This document shows, in pieces, positions 1 through 9,825 of a stretch of DNA of 64,000 nucleotides. Under the pieces are notes generated by a model. The model worked only from the letters and a program-made list of their open reading frames with translations. It was not told where the DNA came from and made no database searches. A program made the position numbers and the translations under genes. Origin of the DNA: Paraburkholderia azotifigens. GTDB lineage: Bacteria; Pseudomonadota; Gammaproteobacteria; Burkholderiales; Burkholderiaceae. The stretch is from assembly GCF_007995085.1 (NCBI RefSeq), contig NZ_VOQS01000003.1, positions 992,001-1,056,000 of the forward strand. The letters are read 5' to 3'. Positions within the stretch are counted from its first letter, which is position 1; every line of letters begins with the position of its first letter.

Positions 1-491
1 TGAAGACGCTGCGCGCCACGCGCGCCACACCCGTGCTCTTCCTCACCGCGCGCGACGACGTGAACGACCGCGTGCGCGGCCTCGAACTCGGCGCCGACGA
101 TTACCTCGTCAAACCCTTCGCCTTCGTCGAATTGCTCGCGCGCGTGCGCACGCTCGCGCGCCGTGGACCGCCGCGCGAAAGCGAACTGATCCGCATCGGC
201 GACCTCGAAATGGACATTCACCGTCGTCGCGTCAAGCGCGGCACGACGCGCATCGACCTCACGCCTCGCGAATTCTCGCTGCTGCAACTGCTTGCGCGCC
301 GCCACGGCGAAGTGCTGAGCCGCACGCAGATCGCTTCCTATGTATGGGATATGAACTTCGACAGCGACACGAATGTCGTCGAAGTCGCGATTCGACGTCT
401 GCGCAGCAAAGTCGACGACAACTTTCCCGTCAAGCTGATCCACACGGTTCGCGGCGTGGGCTACGTGCTCGAAATCAAGGAACCGGCTTGA
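1..491 (+). CDS. OmpR-family response regulator, heavy-metal type (5' truncated)
   Basis: The reading frame is open from base 3 and its start lies upstream of the window. What is visible is the end of a receiver domain, with a TARD motif, the [10 protein letters not shown] segment and its conserved lysine, followed by an OmpR/PhoB winged-helix DNA-binding domain ([12 protein letters not shown], then [13 protein letters not shown] and VRGVGYVL motifs). The stop codon overlaps the ATG of the downstream histidine kinase (TGATG), so the two form one operon. The similarity is to the CusR/IrlR/CopR group that responds to copper, zinc or cadmium. That assignment is family-level; the metal cannot be read from the sequence and no efflux genes are visible. 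Confidence 0.9.
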   Translation, partial: KTLRATRATPVLFLTARDDVNDRVRGLELGADDYLVKPFAFVELLARVRTLARRGPPRESELIRIGDLEMDIHRRRVKRGTTRIDLTPREFSLLQLLARRHGEVLSRTQIASYVWDMNFDSDTNVVEVAIRRLRSKVDDNFPVKLIHTVRGVGYVLEIKEPA

Positions 492-1942
492 TGCGCGGCC
501 GCTCGATCACCACCACGCTCGCGCTCGCATTCGGCGCGACGACGCTCGTCGTGTTCGTACTGGTGGGCAACTTTCTCTATCGCGCGCTGGAACAGCAGAT
601 CAGTGCTCAGGACGACATGAGCATCGTGCTGTCCGCGCGTCACGCCCGGCGCCTCGCGGAGGAGATCGATACGACGCGCGGCATCCGCGAGCATGGCGAC
701 CGGATCACGAGCATCGTGCTCGGCAATCCGGGACTGTCGATGGAAGTGTTCGATCCCAATGGACAACTGGCCATCGAGCACAACCTCGAAAGCACGCTCG
801 GCACGCCCGTCGCCGATAAAGACAACTCGCTGCTGGCCGCCGGTCACTCCATTCAGCGCGTGCCCGCAACAGAGCGCATCACGCAAAGCGCGATTGTCGA
901 ATGGAAAAACAGGGCAGGTGCGCCGATACGCGGCGTCGCCACCGACGCAAAGCTGCGCGGTGGCGAAATGGTCAGCATTCTGATTGCGCGCAACATGAGC
1001 GACCGCCATGCGCTGCTCGACCACTATCGCGACACGCTCAAGTTTTACGGCATCGCCGGCGTGCTGCTGACGACCGTGCTCAGCTATCTGCTGATTCGCG
1101 CCGCCATGCGGCCCGTGCGCGATATCGCTGCGAGCGCGGCGGAAGTCACCGTGAACCGGCTCAACACGCGCATCGCCGTCAGGCGCGTGCCGCGCGAACT
1201 CGAAACGCTGGTGACGACGCTCAACGCGATGCTCGAACGTATGGATGACGGCTTCAAACAGATGTCCCGCTTCACCGCCGATCTCGCGCACGACATGCGC
1301 ACGCCGCTTGGCAACATGCGCGGCGCGACGGAAGTCGCGCTTGCGCGTTCACGTTCCACCGACGAATACGAAGCGCTGCTCGCGTCGAATCTCGAAGAGT
1401 GCGAACGCCTGTCGCGCATGATCGAGAACGTGCTGTTTCTCGCGCGCGCGGAGCATCCGCAGTTCGTCAAACACATGCGCGTGTTCGATGCCGTGCAGGA
1501 ACTGACGCGCATCGGCGAGTACTTTGAGGGCGTCGCGGAAGATGCGGGCGTGCGCATGCGCGTCACGGGGTCCGCGATGCTCACTGCCGATCTCGAACTG
1601 TTTCGCCGCGCGGTCAGCAATCTGCTGGCGAACGCGTTGCGCTACACGCCGCGCGGCAAGGAGATCGTGCTCGATGCGCATGAGATCGACGACGCCGTGC
1701 GCATCACTGTGTCGAATGAAGGCGAGCCGATCGCGCCGGAACATCTCGAACGGATTTTCGACCGCTTCTATCGCGTCGATCCGTCACGCAGTTCCTTGCC
1801 TTCGTCTGCTTCGCCGCAAGGATCGCCCGGCTCGACCGGGCTGGGGCTTGCGATCGTGCGCACGATCATGGATCTGCATGGCGGCACCGTCCATGCGGAA
1901 AGCGACGCGCGCAGCACACGGTTCGTGCTGACGTTTCGTTGA
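491..1942 (+). CDS. heavy-metal-type sensor histidine kinase
   Basis: Membrane sensor kinase of about 483 residues that should phosphorylate the preceding regulator. The ATG at 491 overlaps the regulator stop by one base; the frame is open further upstream, but that part lies inside the regulator gene. It has an N-terminal transmembrane helix (about residues 8-30), a periplasmic domain, a second helix near 180-205 and a HAMP region. These are followed by a HisKA H-box (LAHDMRTPLGN, phospho-acceptor His267) and an HATPase domain with an N-box (NLLANALRYTP) and G boxes (GLGLAIVRTIM). Architecture and order match the CusS/IrlS family (heavy metal sensor kinase). The substrate metal is inferred only. 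Confidence 0.92.
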   Translation: MRGRSITTTLALAFGATTLVVFVLVGNFLYRALEQQISAQDDMSIVLSARHARRLAEEIDTTRGIREHGDRITSIVLGNPGLSMEVFDPNGQLAIEHNLESTLGTPVADKDNSLLAAGHSIQRVPATERITQSAIVEWKNRAGAPIRGVATDAKLRGGEMVSILIARNMSDRHALLDHYRDTLKFYGIAGVLLTTVLSYLLIRAAMRPVRDIAASAAEVTVNRLNTRIAVRRVPRELETLVTTLNAMLERMDDGFKQMSRFTADLAHDMRTPLGNMRGATEVALARSRSTDEYEALLASNLEECERLSRMIENVLFLARAEHPQFVKHMRVFDAVQELTRIGEYFEGVAEDAGVRMRVTGSAMLTADLELFRRAVSNLLANALRYTPRGKEIVLDAHEIDDAVRITVSNEGEPIAPEHLERIFDRFYRVDPSRSSLPSSASPQGSPGSTGLGLAIVRTIMDLHGGTVHAESDARSTRFVLTFR

Positions 1943-1964
1943 GCGCGCGCCGCCAGATCGTGCG

Positions 1965-2249
1965 TCATTGCGTGACGCTGTCGTCGCCCGCATGCGCGGG
2001 CGTCTGCATCACCGTACGCGTGTTGTCGCCGCCATGCTGGATCGCGTAGAGTTCGGCGTTGCGCTGAACGACCTCTGCACCCGGCGGATAGTCGTATTTC
2101 GGCGCCGGCACAAAGCCTTCGCGCTGCGCCTGCACGAGTTCGGCACGCACTTGCGCGCGCGTCTTGCCCGTCGATACGCTTTGCGCCGAAGCGCTCATGG
2201 CGATGCAACAGGCCACGGCGCCCATCAGCAGACAGATTGATTTCTTCAC
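1965..2249 (-). CDS. DUF4148 domain secreted protein
   Basis: Small protein of about 94 residues with an N-terminal signal peptide (VKKSICLLMGAVACCIAMSASAQS) and the short DUF4148 pattern: KTRAQVRAELVQAQREG followed by PPGAEVVQRN. The start is placed at GTG 2249 because AGGAG lies 7-8 bases upstream and the signal peptide begins there. The frame remains open to 2342 but that extension has no signal-like character. DUF4148 proteins are abundant, uncharacterised, exported proteins of Burkholderiales. It is convergent with the sensor kinase on its left. Confidence 0.82.
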   Translation of the reverse strand: MKKSICLLMGAVACCIAMSASAQSVSTGKTRAQVRAELVQAQREGFVPAPKYDYPPGAEVVQRNAELYAIQHGGDNTRTVMQTPAHAGDDSVTQ

Positions 2250-2499
2250 GGTGTTCTCCTGGTCGAAAGTTTGATCGATCGGCTTCCGTTGTGCATTCGC
2301 CGTCCGTTCGAACATCGAAGCAAGCGGAACCGATGAGAGCATTTTCGTCAGAAGACCGTGACCTCACACTGACCGTGCGATTACGATTCTGATAACCGTC
2401 GGGCGAAGAAAAATTTCATCGCGCACGTTAAGCATGCGCTAAGCGAGCACGACGGAAGATGACGAACGATGGGGAGTTGCGTGTGTACGCGTTGCGCCT

Positions 2500-3834
2500 C
2501 TACTCGACACGCAACCCTGCGAGCGTGACGCGCAGCCCGACACCGCTTTCGTTTTTGCTCATGCTGAGCGTCGCGTGATGACGCTGGGCGATCTTCGACG
2601 CGATCGCGAGTCCAAGGCCGCTGCCATGCTCCTTGTTGCCCGCGCTGCGATAGAAGCGGTCGAACACACGCTCGCGCTCCGCTTCCGGCACGCCGGGACC
2701 GCTGTCCGACACGCAGATGCTCACCTCGCCGCCGCTGCGCCGGAGGATCACGTCCACTTTGCCGCCGTGCGGCGTATAGCGAATCGCGTTGTCGATCAGG
2801 TTGTTGAGCAGCACTTCGATGCCGTTCGGCTCGGCGTTGACCCTGTAAGCGTCGTCCGCACCGGCTGAAGGATTGAACTCGAGCCCGAGGTCGATCTGCC
2901 TCGCTTCGGCGAGCATCGAAAAGTCGGCCACCGCGCGCTCGCACAGTCTGCGCAGGCTCACGGGCTCGAAATGCGCGCTGCGCTGCGCATCTTCGCGCGC
3001 CATCGTCAGCAGTTGATGCACCAGGTGGATCAGCCGGTTCAGGCGCCCTTCGATGCGCTCGAACGTCTGCTTGCTGCCGACGAGCGATCCATCGCGCTCG
3101 GCCGCCTGCAACTGCAGCTTCAACGCGGCCAGCGGCGAACGCAGTTCATGCGCGGCGTCGCCGACGAAGGTTCGCTGCGATTGCGACGCTTCGTTCAGCC
3201 GATGCAACAGGTCGTTGAGCGCATCGACGAGCGGCTGCATCTCGACGGGCAGCTTGCCGTCGAGATGCAGCGGTTCGAGCGAATCGAACGAACGGGTGGC
3301 GAGCGCACGCGAGATGCCGCCGATCGGCGCGAGACCGCGGCCGACCACGAACAGCACGATCAGCACGATCGCGGGAAGAAACAGTGCGAGCGGCCACAAC
3401 GTGCGCAACGCGAGGTGCCGCGCGAGATCCTCGCGCACGGACATCGGCTGGGCCGCCTGCACGAAGCGGTCGCCTTCCTGCACGCCGAAGACGCGCCAGT
3501 GATACTCGTCGTATTCGATCGTGCGCAGGCCCGGCGGAAAGCGCGGCACGTCGATGCCGGCGAGCGATCTGTACACGCTGCGGCCCGTGCCATCCCAGAC
3601 CTCGATGAACAGACGATCGTCGGCCAGCCCTTCGAAGTCCGGCCCGCGCTGCGTGAAGCCGTTCGTGCCGGCGATGGTCGCAGGCACGGAGAGCGCTACT
3701 GTGCGCAACTCGTAATCGAACAGCTCGGTCGCCTCCATCTGCGCCGTGTAGAAAATCCCATACGCCGCGATCAACGCCGCGACCGCGAGCCCGGCGATCA
3801 GCCAGCCCAGCAACCAGCGCCTGATCGACGTCAT
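2500..3834 (-). CDS. sensor histidine kinase, QseC/TctE-like
   Basis: Membrane-bound kinase of 444 residues. It has a first transmembrane helix at about 8-28, a periplasmic loop of roughly 115 residues and a second helix at about 145-165. A HAMP-like linker follows, then a HisKA H-box (AAHELRSPLAALKLQ, His229) and an HATPase domain ending in GSGLGLAIASKIAQRH. The ATG overlaps the stop of the upstream response regulator by four bases, so the pair is translationally coupled. The N-terminal region and pairing resemble QseC/PmrB/TctE-type sensors. The ligand is unknown and no target genes lie next to it. Confidence 0.92.
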   Translation of the reverse strand: MTSIRRWLLGWLIAGLAVAALIAAYGIFYTAQMEATELFDYELRTVALSVPATIAGTNGFTQRGPDFEGLADDRLFIEVWDGTGRSVYRSLAGIDVPRFPPGLRTIEYDEYHWRVFGVQEGDRFVQAAQPMSVREDLARHLALRTLWPLALFLPAIVLIVLFVVGRGLAPIGGISRALATRSFDSLEPLHLDGKLPVEMQPLVDALNDLLHRLNEASQSQRTFVGDAAHELRSPLAALKLQLQAAERDGSLVGSKQTFERIEGRLNRLIHLVHQLLTMAREDAQRSAHFEPVSLRRLCERAVADFSMLAEARQIDLGLEFNPSAGADDAYRVNAEPNGIEVLLNNLIDNAIRYTPHGGKVDVILRRSGGEVSICVSDSGPGVPEAERERVFDRFYRSAGNKEHGSGLGLAIASKIAQRHHATLSMSKNESGVGLRVTLAGLRVE

Positions 3835-4493
3835 ACGGCGCGCTTGAGCCGATACCCGACGCCGCGCACGGTCACGATCTGCTCGGCGCCGATCTTGCGC
3901 CGCAGGCTGTGTACATGAACCTCGATCGTATTGCTGCCCACTTCCTCGCCCCAGCCGTACAGCTTCTCTTCGAGCTCGGTGCGCGTAAATACGCGCGTTG
4001 GCTCTTCGATCAGCGCCTGCAGCAGGCTGAATTCGCGCGGCACGAGCGCGAGCATGTCGCCCTTCAGCGTGGCTTCGTGCGTGACGGGGTTCAAGGTCAG
4101 ATCGCCATGCGCGTACACAGGGTTCGTGTGCCCCGTGCGACGGCGCAACAGCGCGCGCACGCGCGCAGCGAGTTCGTCGAGATCGAAGGGTTTGACGAGG
4201 TAATCGTCGGCGCCGGCATCGAGTCCGGCGATACGGTTTTCGACGGCGTCGCGCGCGGTGAGGATGATCACGGGCGCACTGCCGCCGCGCCGCCGGTAGC
4301 GGTTGAGCACGTCGATGCCATCGGCCTTCGGCAGGCCGAGGTCGAGCAGCACGAGATCGTAGACGTCATGCGCCAGCGACAGCTCGGCCTCGCGCCCGTC
4401 GCGCGCCCAGTCGATCGCGTAACCCGCGCCGCGCATCGTATCGACGACGGGCTCGCCGATCATTTCATCATCTTCCACCAGCAGCAAACGCAT
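3831..4493 (-). CDS. OmpR-family response regulator, QseB/TctD-like
   Basis: Full-length regulator of 220 residues. The receiver domain has the acidic pocket (VEDDE), phospho-acceptor Asp51 in LLLDLGLP and the conserved Lys in DDYLVKPFD. The C-terminal winged helix carries [16 protein letters not shown] and VHVHSLRRKIGAEQIVTVRGVGYRL. It is the first gene of a two-gene minus-strand operon with the kinase at 2500-3834. Its own start is preceded by a short spacer (4494-4571) downstream of the Fur-family gene, so read-through from that gene is possible. Confidence 0.93.
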   Translation of the reverse strand: MRLLLVEDDEMIGEPVVDTMRGAGYAIDWARDGREAELSLAHDVYDLVLLDLGLPKADGIDVLNRYRRRGGSAPVIILTARDAVENRIAGLDAGADDYLVKPFDLDELAARVRALLRRRTGHTNPVYAHGDLTLNPVTHEATLKGDMLALVPREFSLLQALIEEPTRVFTRTELEEKLYGWGEEVGSNTIEVHVHSLRRKIGAEQIVTVRGVGYRLKRAV

Positions 4494-4571
4494 GGCGTCA
4501 TGTCTCCGTCAATCGCTGCGATCGTCCAAACCCGCAGCTTAGCGCGCTCTTTACCGCTTCATGCGCGCCCG

Positions 4572-5039
4572 TCAACTCGCACCCACACGCCGCGTCGTCG
4601 CGACAGGCAGACCGTCGCACGCCTCGCAACGGCCGAAGATCACGAGACTGGAGCTCGTGTAGTGAAAGTGATGATCGGCTGCGATTCTCGCCTGCTGCTG
4701 TTCGAGGCCGGGATCGTACGCATCCTGAATACGGCCGCAGCGGCCGCAGACGAGGTGGTAGTGACGCTGGCCGCGGTTGAGCTCATAGACGATGCGCGCA
4801 TCGCCCAGCGACGCGCTCGAAATCAGGTCGGCCTCATGCAGTTGCGCGAGCGCCCGATAGACGCTTGCCAGGCTGCAAGGCTCGGGTTCGCGCGACAGCT
4901 TGCGATACACCTGATCTGCGGTGAAATGCTCGTGCGGTAGTTCGTGAAAGAGCCTCAGTACGGCTGCCCGACTCGAAGTCGGGCGCAGACCGGCCGTTTT
5001 AAGTGCCGCGTAGATCGCAATCATGTGGGGCCCCGTCAT
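4572..5039 (-). CDS. Fur-family transcriptional regulator
   Basis: Metal- or peroxide-responsive repressor of about 155 residues. It has an N-terminal winged helix (GLRPTSSRAAVLRLF, then FTADQVYRKL and SLASVYRALAQL), a metal-site region (RHYHLVCGRCG) and a C-terminal CxxC (RCEACDG). His93/His95 and two cysteine pairs (98/101, 138/141) are visible. The start at ATG 5039 is chosen because GAGG lies nine bases upstream; ATG 5024 is a second option. The longer open frame to 5225 overlaps the neighbouring gene and does not look like Fur sequence. Whether it acts as Fur, PerR or Zur cannot be decided from sequence; no iron or zinc uptake gene is adjacent. Confidence 0.9.
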   Translation of the reverse strand: MTGPHMIAIYAALKTAGLRPTSSRAAVLRLFHELPHEHFTADQVYRKLSREPEPCSLASVYRALAQLHEADLISSASLGDARIVYELNRGQRHYHLVCGRCGRIQDAYDPGLEQQQARIAADHHFHYTSSSLVIFGRCEACDGLPVATTRRVGAS

Positions 5040-5166
5040 GTATCGAAGCCTCGCGATGGGCTTCGTCGTGACCGCACATTCTGTTCGCGCGATCCTTAAG
5101 ATTCGCTTATCGTTGTGCCCCTCGCCGCGGCTGGCAGCGCCTGTCTGCGGCCTTGAGGCGACGTCG

Positions 5167-5586
5167 TCAAAGCAGCGCCAGCGTCCTCTCGTCCGCCGCG
5201 CCGCCGAAGTATCTGGCGAGTGCATCCGTGAACAGCCGTTCGTCGGGTGCGGCTTTCGAGAACAGCGTCATCGACGAACGGAACTTCAGGTAATCGGGGT
5301 AGCCGAAGATGGTCTCGATCGACCGTCCTTCGACTCCATTGACCGCGCGCGTAGCTTCTTTTAAGCGGACGCCGAGCACGGGATGTTGCAAATATGAGAC
5401 AGCTTCGTCGAGTGACTGGATGGCAAATTTTTGGGCCATCGGACTCTCTCCGAGGCCCCGAAACTGAGGAAACACGTACCACATCCAGTGGCTTTGCTTG
5501 CGTCCCGCCTGCAATTCCGCTAGCGCCTGATCATAAATAGGTGCCTGAGCATCGACGAAGCGCCGAAGGTCGAACTGATCGTCCAT
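5167..5586 (-). CDS. DUF1810 family protein
   Basis: Cytoplasmic protein of 139 residues that matches the DUF1810 pattern: FDLRRFVDAQAPIYDQALAEL, then SHWMWYVFPQ, then LGVRLKEAT and a GYPDYLKFRSSMTLF segment. The start is set at ATG 5586, which has a GGAGG five bases upstream; the open frame extends to 5679 without a comparable site. Members of this family share a fold with MJ0042/calpastatin-like annotations, but no biochemical role is established. It lies just upstream of the Fur-family gene on the same strand with a gap of about 130 bases. Confidence 0.88.
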   Translation of the reverse strand: MDDQFDLRRFVDAQAPIYDQALAELQAGRKQSHWMWYVFPQFRGLGESPMAQKFAIQSLDEAVSYLQHPVLGVRLKEATRAVNGVEGRSIETIFGYPDYLKFRSSMTLFSKAAPDERLFTDALARYFGGAADERTLALL

Positions 5587-5824
5587 CCCGTCCTCCGCAG
5601 TCATTTTTACATGCCACGTTTTTGCATCCGGCATGCCCATCACGCCCTTCAACCACCTTTCACAATCGAACCCCATCAATCGGGCTCGCCTGAAAACCGA
5701 GCCGGATGCGGCGTTGCGACACTATGTCTCACCCTTGATCGCGCAATAGTTCGTTCGAATCAAAGTGCTGTACTGCAACACGTGCATTTCGTATTATGCG
5801 AGCGCTTATAAAAGGAGCAAGGAA

Positions 5825-5854
5825 ATGCATGCGTTCGTTCGTTTGTTTTTGTAG
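5825..5854 (+). CDS. possible nine-codon leader ORF before cyoA
   Basis: ATG at 5825 encodes MHAFVRLFL and ends at TAG 5852-5854, ten bases before the cyoA ATG and in the same frame. It is preceded by a strong AAGGAG with seven bases of spacing, better than the site in front of cyoA itself. The GAGG that should serve cyoA overlaps the leader stop codon. This could be a translated leader coupled to cyoA or a chance ORF; there is no run of one regulatory amino acid that would suggest classical attenuation. Confidence 0.35.
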   Translation: MHAFVRLFL

Positions 5855-5863
5855 AGGGCCGCG

Positions 5864-6766
5864 ATGATGAAAAAAATCGCGGGCCGGCTTGCCGGTCTCG
5901 TCTCAATTGCCCCAGCGTTCCTGCTATCGGGGTGCAACAACCTTGATCTACTCGCGCCGAAGGGCCCCATTGGTGCCGCAGAGAAGTCGCTGATCGCGAC
6001 GTCGACGTGGGCGATGCTGATCGTGGTGATTCCCGTCATCTTCCTGACGCTGCTGTTCGCATGGCGCTATCGCGCATCGAACAAGGCTGCCGAATACCGT
6101 CCGAACTGGTCGCATTCGACGGCAATCGAAGTCGCCGTCTGGACGATTCCCGCGCTGATCATTCTGTTCCTCGCCGTCCTGACGTGGAAGAGCACGCACG
6201 AGCTCGACCCGTACAAGCCGCTCGAGTCGGACGTGAAGCCGATCAACGTCGAAGTCGTCGCACTCGACTGGAAGTGGCTGTTCATTTACCCGGATCTGGG
6301 CATTGCGTCGGTGAACCAGCTGGCGATTCCCGTGGGCACGCCGGTGAATTTCCGCATCACGTCGGACACGGTGATGAACTCGTTCTTCATCCCGCAACTG
6401 GGCGGACAGATCTACGCGATGGCAGGCATGCAGACGCGTCTGCATCTGCTGGCGGAAGAGCCGGGCGATTACGCCGGCACGTCGGCCAACTTCAGCGGCA
6501 AGGGCTTCTCGGACATGAAGTTCCGCACGCTGGCCGAATCGCCTGAAGAATTCAACGCATGGGTCGCGAAAGCGCGCGCGTCGACGGATCACCTCGACAT
6601 GGACCGCTACTACAAGGTCGCGCAGCCCGAAGAGAAGGCGCCTGTGTCGTACTTCTCGTCGGTCGATCCCAAGCTCTTCAACAACATCGTAGCCCGCTAC
6701 AACAACGGTCACGTCATCGACAACATGAAGGACGTGAACTGTGCACCTAACGGGACGAAGGGGTAA
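5864..6766 (+). CDS. cyoA: cytochrome o ubiquinol oxidase subunit II
   Basis: Subunit II of the heme-copper bo3-type quinol oxidase, 300 residues. It is a lipoprotein: the signal ends in LLSGC with Cys at about 23. Two transmembrane helices follow (about 47-67 and 90-107) before a periplasmic cupredoxin-like domain. That domain contains [18 protein letters not shown] and [17 protein letters not shown] and lacks the CuA ligands of cytochrome c oxidases, as expected of quinol oxidases. It is the first gene of cyoABCD, with two bases between its stop and cyoB. Confidence 0.97.
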   Translation: MMKKIAGRLAGLVSIAPAFLLSGCNNLDLLAPKGPIGAAEKSLIATSTWAMLIVVIPVIFLTLLFAWRYRASNKAAEYRPNWSHSTAIEVAVWTIPALIILFLAVLTWKSTHELDPYKPLESDVKPINVEVVALDWKWLFIYPDLGIASVNQLAIPVGTPVNFRITSDTVMNSFFIPQLGGQIYAMAGMQTRLHLLAEEPGDYAGTSANFSGKGFSDMKFRTLAESPEEFNAWVAKARASTDHLDMDRYYKVAQPEEKAPVSYFSSVDPKLFNNIVARYNNGHVIDNMKDVNCAPNGTKG

Positions 6767-6768
6767 GC

Positions 6769-8775
6769 ATGTTCGGTAAATTAACCCTGGCGGATATTCC
6801 GTACCACGAACCAATCATCGTGATCGCCGGTGCCGGGATGATTCTCGGCGCGCTGGCTGTGCTCGGCGCGATCACGTATTTCGGCAAGTGGCGCTACCTG
6901 TGGACCGAATGGCTCACGTCGGTCGACCACAAGAAGCTCGGCGTGATGTACATCGTCGTGGCCATGATCATGCTGCTGCGCGGCTTCGCCGACGCGATCA
7001 TGATGCGCACGCAGCTCGCTCTCGCGTATCACGCGCCGGGCTATCTGCCGCCGCACCACTACGATCAGATCTTCACGGCGCACGGCGTCATCATGATCTT
7101 CTTCATGGCGATGGCCTTCATGGTCGGCCTGATGAACCTGGTCGTGCCGCTGCAGATCGGCGCACGCGACGTCGCGTTCCCGTTCCTGAACTCGCTGTCG
7201 TTCTGGATGACGGCGATCAGCGCGATCCTGATCAACATCTCGCTGCTGGTCGGCGAATTTGCGCAAACGGGCTGGCTCGCCTATCCGCCGCTGTCGGAAC
7301 TGCAGTTCAGTCCGGGCGTCGGCGTCGACTACTACCTGTGGTCGCTGCAGCTCTCCGGTATCGGCACCTTGCTGACGGGCGTGAACTTCTTCGTCACGAT
7401 CATCAAGATGCGCGCGCCGGGCATGACGCTGATGAAGATGCCCGTGTTCACGTGGACTGCCCTCTGCACGAACGTGCTGATCATGGCGGCGTTCCCGATC
7501 CTGACCGTCACGCTCGCGCTGCTCGGTCTCGACCGTTACCTCGGCATGCACTTCTTCACGAACGAAGCCGGCGGCAACGCGATGCTGTACCTGAACCTGA
7601 TCTGGGCATGGGGCCACCCTGAGGTCTACATCCTGATCCTGCCTGCGTTCGGCATCTTCTCGGAAGTGATCTCGACGTTCTCGCGCAAGCCGCTGTTCGG
7701 CTACAAGACGATGGTCTATGCGACCTGCGCGATCATGGTGCTGTCGTTCCTCGTGTGGCTGCACCACTTCTTCACGATGGGTTCGGGCGCCGACGTCAAC
7801 GCGTTCTTCGGCATCGCGACGATGATCATCGCCGTCCCGACGGGCGTGAAGGTGTTCAACTGGCTCTTCACGATGTACAAGGGCCGCATCGAGTTCACGA
7901 CGCCTGTGCTGTGGACGGTCGGCTTCATGGTCACGTTCACGATCGGCGGCATGACGGGCGTGATGATGGCGATTCCGGGCGCGGACTTCGTCCTGCACAA
8001 CTCGCTGTTCCTGATCGCTCACTTCCACAACGTGATCATCGGCGGCGTGCTGTTCGGCTACCTCGCGGGCATGAACTACTGGTTCCCGAAGGCCTTCGGC
8101 TTCAAGCTCAACGAGAAGCTCGGCAAGGCCGCGTTCTGGTTCTGGCAGATCGGCTTCTGGGTTGCGTTCACGCCGCTGTACGTGCTCGGCTTCATGGGCA
8201 TGACGCGTCGTCTGAACCACTACGACAACCCGGCATGGCATCCGTGGCTGCTGGTCGCCGAATTCGGCGCCGTGCTGGTCGCAATCGGTATCGCCTGCCA
8301 GCTGCTACAGCTCGTCGTGTCGATCCGCGATCGCAACAAGCCGGAAAACCGCGACCTGACGGGCGATCCGTGGAATGGCCGCACGCTCGAATGGGCGACG
8401 ACTTCGCCGCCGCAGATCTACAACTTCGCTACCATCCCGGTCGTGCATGAGCTGGATGCATTCCACGACATGAAGGCGCGCGGCAACGTCGAAACGCCCG
8501 TGTACCGCGACATTCACATGCCGTCGAACACGAGCGCCGGTTTCTTCATCGGCGTGTTCAGTCTTGCGCTGGGCTTCGCGCTGACGTGGCACATCTGGTG
8601 GCTGGCTATCGCGGCGTTCGTCGGCGCGATCGGCACGTGGATCGCACGCAGCTTCGATAACGACATCGACTACTACATCCCGGCCGATACGGTTCAACTG
8701 ATCGAAGAGCGCAACGGCGCTGGTTCGGGCGCGGCGATCGCGAAGCAGCTGCCCGAAGCTGAGGAGATTGCCTGA
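6769..8775 (+). CDS. cyoB: cytochrome o ubiquinol oxidase subunit I
   Basis: Catalytic subunit, 668 residues with about 15 membrane helices. It carries the low-spin heme and heme-CuB centre and pumps protons while reducing oxygen with electrons from ubiquinol. The ligand motifs are all present: [11 protein letters not shown] (His105), [23 protein letters not shown], and [11 protein letters not shown]. The length matches E. coli CyoB (663). The stop overlaps the cyoC start by one base. There is no sign of truncation. Confidence 0.98.
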   Translation: MFGKLTLADIPYHEPIIVIAGAGMILGALAVLGAITYFGKWRYLWTEWLTSVDHKKLGVMYIVVAMIMLLRGFADAIMMRTQLALAYHAPGYLPPHHYDQIFTAHGVIMIFFMAMAFMVGLMNLVVPLQIGARDVAFPFLNSLSFWMTAISAILINISLLVGEFAQTGWLAYPPLSELQFSPGVGVDYYLWSLQLSGIGTLLTGVNFFVTIIKMRAPGMTLMKMPVFTWTALCTNVLIMAAFPILTVTLALLGLDRYLGMHFFTNEAGGNAMLYLNLIWAWGHPEVYILILPAFGIFSEVISTFSRKPLFGYKTMVYATCAIMVLSFLVWLHHFFTMGSGADVNAFFGIATMIIAVPTGVKVFNWLFTMYKGRIEFTTPVLWTVGFMVTFTIGGMTGVMMAIPGADFVLHNSLFLIAHFHNVIIGGVLFGYLAGMNYWFPKAFGFKLNEKLGKAAFWFWQIGFWVAFTPLYVLGFMGMTRRLNHYDNPAWHPWLLVAEFGAVLVAIGIACQLLQLVVSIRDRNKPENRDLTGDPWNGRTLEWATTSPPQIYNFATIPVVHELDAFHDMKARGNVETPVYRDIHMPSNTSAGFFIGVFSLALGFALTWHIWWLAIAAFVGAIGTWIARSFDNDIDYYIPADTVQLIEERNGAGSGAAIAKQLPEAEEIA

Positions 8776-9383
8776 TGCTACAAAAAGCTATTGTTGCGGA
8801 CCCGCATCATCACGATGCGGAGCACGCTCCGTCCAATTCGGTATTCGGCTTCTGGCTGTATCTGATGACCGACTGCATTCTGTTCGCGGCGCTGTTCGCG
8901 ACGTTTGCGGTGATGAGCCATCAGTTCGCCGGCGGTCCGAGCGGCAAAGACCTGTTCGAAATCCCGGGCGTTGCGCTCGAAACGGCGATCCTGCTGTTCT
9001 CGAGTATCACGTACGGCTTCGCGATGCTCGGCGCACACAAGGACAACAAGAGCACCACGCTCTTGTGGCTGGCCGTGACGTTCGTGCTCGGCGCGGCGTT
9101 CGTCGTGCTGGAAATCCGCGAGTTCTCGCATCTGATCGCTGACGGCGCAGGTCCGGACCGCAGCGCGTTCCTGTCGGCGTTCTTCACGCTGGTCGGCACG
9201 CACGGTCTGCACGTGACGTCGGGTCTGGTGTGGATGCTCGTGATGATGATCCAGGTCGTGCGCGCGCCGAAGCTGGGCGAGCGCGAACTGCGACGTCTGA
9301 CGTGCCTGAGCCTCTTCTGGCACTTTCTGGACATCGTCTGGATCGGTGTCTTTTCGTTTGTCTATCTTGCGAGCGTGATCTAA
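8775..9383 (+). CDS. cyoC: cytochrome o ubiquinol oxidase subunit III
   Basis: Five-helix subunit III, 202 residues, with the family features FGFWLYLMTDCILFAALFATFAV near the N-terminus and GTHGLHVTSGLVWM and FWHFLDIVWIGVFSFVYL near the C-terminus. It supports assembly and stability of the oxidase in the inner membrane. The start ATG overlaps the cyoB stop, and cyoD starts on the base after its stop, consistent with one polycistronic message. Confidence 0.97.
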   Translation: MLQKAIVADPHHHDAEHAPSNSVFGFWLYLMTDCILFAALFATFAVMSHQFAGGPSGKDLFEIPGVALETAILLFSSITYGFAMLGAHKDNKSTTLLWLAVTFVLGAAFVVLEIREFSHLIADGAGPDRSAFLSAFFTLVGTHGLHVTSGLVWMLVMMIQVVRAPKLGERELRRLTCLSLFWHFLDIVWIGVFSFVYLASVI

Positions 9384-9728
9384 ATGAGCAGCCATTCTCA
9401 CTCGTCACATTCGGCGCACGGCGACGAAAGCCACGGCAGCTTCGGCAGCTACACGATCGGTTTCGTGCTGTCCGTGATCCTGACGGCAGCCGCCTTCGGC
9501 GTGGTGCTGGCAGGCTGGCTGACGGGCACGCAGGCGCTCTACGCGATCGCCGGTCTCGGCCTCGTGCAGATCATCGTGCACCTGGTGTTCTTCCTGCACA
9601 TGAACACGTCGTCGGGTCAGCGCTGGAACGTGACCGCATTCGCGTTCACCGTGCTGACGGCCGTTATCGTGATCGGCGGTACGCTGTGGGTCATGCATAA
9701 CGTCAGCATGAACATGATGTCGCGCTAA
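9384..9728 (+). CDS. cyoD: cytochrome o ubiquinol oxidase subunit IV
   Basis: Small three-helix subunit of 114 residues with a histidine/serine-rich cytoplasmic N-terminus (SSHSHSSHSAHGDESHG) and the family segments GFVLSVILTAAAFGVV and IIVHLVFFLHMNTSSGQRW. It is the last gene of the operon. No cyoE (heme O synthase) follows, so heme O or its equivalent must be made by a farnesyltransferase encoded elsewhere, as is usual in Burkholderia relatives. A long hairpin begins 36 bases after the stop. Confidence 0.96.
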   Translation: MSSHSHSSHSAHGDESHGSFGSYTIGFVLSVILTAAAFGVVLAGWLTGTQALYAIAGLGLVQIIVHLVFFLHMNTSSGQRWNVTAFAFTVLTAVIVIGGTLWVMHNVSMNMMSR

Positions 9729-9763
9729 CCGCGCCTGAGTGCGTTGAATTAAACGCGCATCAT

Positions 9764-9801
9764 CGTGCCGGTTGCACATACCTTATCGTGCAGCCGGCAC
9801 G
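9764..9801. terminator. hairpin after cyoD
   Basis: A 14-bp stem (CGTGCCGGTTGCAC paired with GTGCAGCCGGCACG, one G-U pair) closes a ten-base loop. It sits between two convergent genes. There is no U-run on either side, so it may be a weak or Rho-assisted terminator, or an mRNA 3'-end stabiliser for the cyo transcript. Confidence 0.55.
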
Positions 9802-9825
9802 CTCCCCTGCCCCGCCTCCGGCGCA

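Noticed and set aside
461..1291. 276-codon minus-strand frame opposite the metal-sensor kinase
   Set aside because: It is antisense to an intact histidine kinase and has no coding features of its own.
6781..8241. 486-codon minus-strand frame opposite cyoB
   Set aside because: It is antisense to cyoB and extremely rich in Arg, His, Asp and Glu. There is no start site and no domain.
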